A DNA stretch of 16,009 nt, from assembly GCA_028282185.1 (NCBI GenBank), contig JANQIJ010000180.1, positions 1 through 16,009 of the forward strand, written 5' to 3'. The position numbers and the translations under genes are program-made. The DNA comes from Rhodospirillales bacterium (GTDB lineage Bacteria > Pseudomonadota > Alphaproteobacteria > Rhodospirillales > Casp-alpha2). Positions 15,076 to 16,009 of the stretch are shown in pieces (position 1 is the first letter of the stretch; each line of letters opens with the position of its first letter). The notes under the pieces are model-generated. The model saw only the letters and a program-made list of their open reading frames with translations. It was not told the origin of the DNA and ran no database searches.

Positions 15076-15951
15076 ATGACAGTTGTTGTAAGTCGGTTGT
15101 CTGGCCATCTGGGCGCGGAGATTCAGGGTGTCGACCTTGCGTCGGAACTCAGCAACGCGGCCTTCGCCCAGATACTGGATGCCTTTAACGCCCATTCGCT
15201 GGTCGTGTTCCGCGACCAGACCCTGGATCCGGCCCAGCAGGTCGCCTTTTCCAGACGCTTCGGTCCCGCGATCGAACACCTATTGGAGGGGTTCCGAATG
15301 GCCGAGAACCCGGAAGTGTTCGTTGTCTCCAACCTGACGGAGGACGGCACGCCCAAGGGCAAACCGAAAGGCGCGATCTACGCGGGCCAGTATTGGCATT
15401 CGGACCTGTCCTATATGGCGGAACCGGCGATGGCGTCGATGCTGCATGCGAAACGGGTGCCGTCGGCCGGCGGCGACACCATGTTCGCCGCCATGCATGC
15501 CGCATATGACGCGCTGTCGGACCCGATGAAGGCGTTTTTGAGCGGCCTGACTGCCTGTCATGACTATACCCATGCCTATGAAACCGTTTTTTCCAAACTG
15601 CCCAACCGGCCGCCGATGACCGACGAACAAAAGGCCAAGGTGCCGCCGGTTGACCATCCCGTGGTCCGCCGCCACCCGGCAACCGGCCGGCCGGCCCTGT
15701 TCGTCAACCCCGGGTTCACCCGGCGAATCAACGGGCTTGCCGAAGACGAAAGCCGGGCCATTCTGGATTTCCTATTCACCCATACGACCCGGCACGAATT
15801 TGTCCATCGCCATCACTGGCGACCGGGGGATGTTGTGATGTGGGACAATCGAGCGCTGATGCATCGGGCGGTGGCGGATTATGATATGAGCGAAGCGCGC
15901 CACATGCATCGCACGACGATCGCCGGCGATGCGCCGGTCGCCGCCGGATGA
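15076..15951 (+). CDS. TauD/TfdA-family Fe(II)/2-oxoglutarate-dependent dioxygenase
   Basis: This 291-aa cytoplasmic non-haem iron enzyme hydroxylates an organic substrate while converting 2-oxoglutarate and O2 to succinate and CO2. The iron triad is H108-x-D110 (QYWHSDLSY) and H263 (ALMHRAV). Arg275 and Arg279 (EARHMHRTTI) lie 12 and 16 residues after the distal His, as expected for 2-oxoglutarate binding. The length is normal for TauD (about 280-300). The start ATG at 15076 follows GGAGG by 7 nt. Family members act on taurine and other alkylsulfonates, phenoxy acids, or hydroxycarboxylates. No sulfonate transporter is in view, so the substrate is open. The stop is at 15949-15951; a possible next gene may start at ATG 15980, but only ten codons are visible. 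Confidence 0.92.
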   Translation: MTVVVSRLSGHLGAEIQGVDLASELSNAAFAQILDAFNAHSLVVFRDQTLDPAQQVAFSRRFGPAIEHLLEGFRMAENPEVFVVSNLTEDGTPKGKPKGAIYAGQYWHSDLSYMAEPAMASMLHAKRVPSAGGDTMFAAMHAAYDALSDPMKAFLSGLTACHDYTHAYETVFSKLPNRPPMTDEQKAKVPPVDHPVVRRHPATGRPALFVNPGFTRRINGLAEDESRAILDFLFTHTTRHEFVHRHHWRPGDVVMWDNRALMHRAVADYDMSEARHMHRTTIAGDAPVAAG

Positions 15952-16009
15952 GACCACCGGCCGCCTTGCCGGATCGACCATGTCGCCGACGGCGGCCCGC
16001 TTGGCGGGG

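Noticed and set aside
15980..16009. Start of another gene (ATG 15980, MSPTAARLAG)
   Set aside because: Only ten codons are visible and there is no good ribosome site, so it cannot be supported.

Overview
The window is high-GC DNA with long, tightly coded bacterial genes. Several features point to an alphaproteobacterium, most likely Rhodospirillales-like: multiple paralogous chemoreceptors without a C-terminal CheR/CheB-tethering pentapeptide, a VC_2705-type acetate/solute symporter, and an LpxR-type outer-membrane enzyme. This assignment is inferred from gene content. No marker gene such as rRNA is present.

Layout. Positions 1-1334 hold the 3' part of a sodium:solute symporter, closed by a strong terminator (1359-1393) and a roughly 190-bp inverted-repeat element (1398-1585). 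Positions 1955-10956 form a chemoreceptor island. Three complete transmembrane methyl-accepting chemotaxis proteins of almost identical length (665, 665 and 664 aa) all lie on the minus strand. Between the first and second are a small YggT-like membrane protein and a translationally coupled short-chain dehydrogenase (SDR) on the plus strand. Between the second and third are a broken chemoreceptor 5' end and a broken SDR copy. The broken SDR converges on the third receptor just as the intact SDR converges on the second, so the island looks like a duplicated and partly decayed [SDR > < receptor] module. Positions 11171-12592 (minus) encode a single-chain iron-sulfur L-serine dehydratase.

Positions 12696-13652 encode a DNA/RNA non-specific (NUC1-type) endonuclease. 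Its natural start is cut off from the reading frame by a perfect 13-bp tandem duplication, and its stop codon lies inside a 3.9-copy 18-bp tandem repeat. Positions 13765-14775 (minus) encode an LpxR-like lipid A deacylase with a signal peptide. Positions 15076-15951 encode a TauD/TfdA-family Fe(II)/2-oxoglutarate dioxygenase.

No phage, IS transposase, CRISPR array or rRNA/tRNA gene was recognised. The unusual content is structural. It comprises the duplicated receptor/SDR module with two gene relics, a 29-nt exact copy of an internal piece of the serine dehydratase gene inside the relic region, and the frameshifting repeat at the start of the nuclease gene, which could be a recent lesion or an ON/OFF switch. 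The receptors probably sense different small molecules through divergent periplasmic domains and feed one chemotaxis pathway; the coupled SDR has no recognisable specific substrate.
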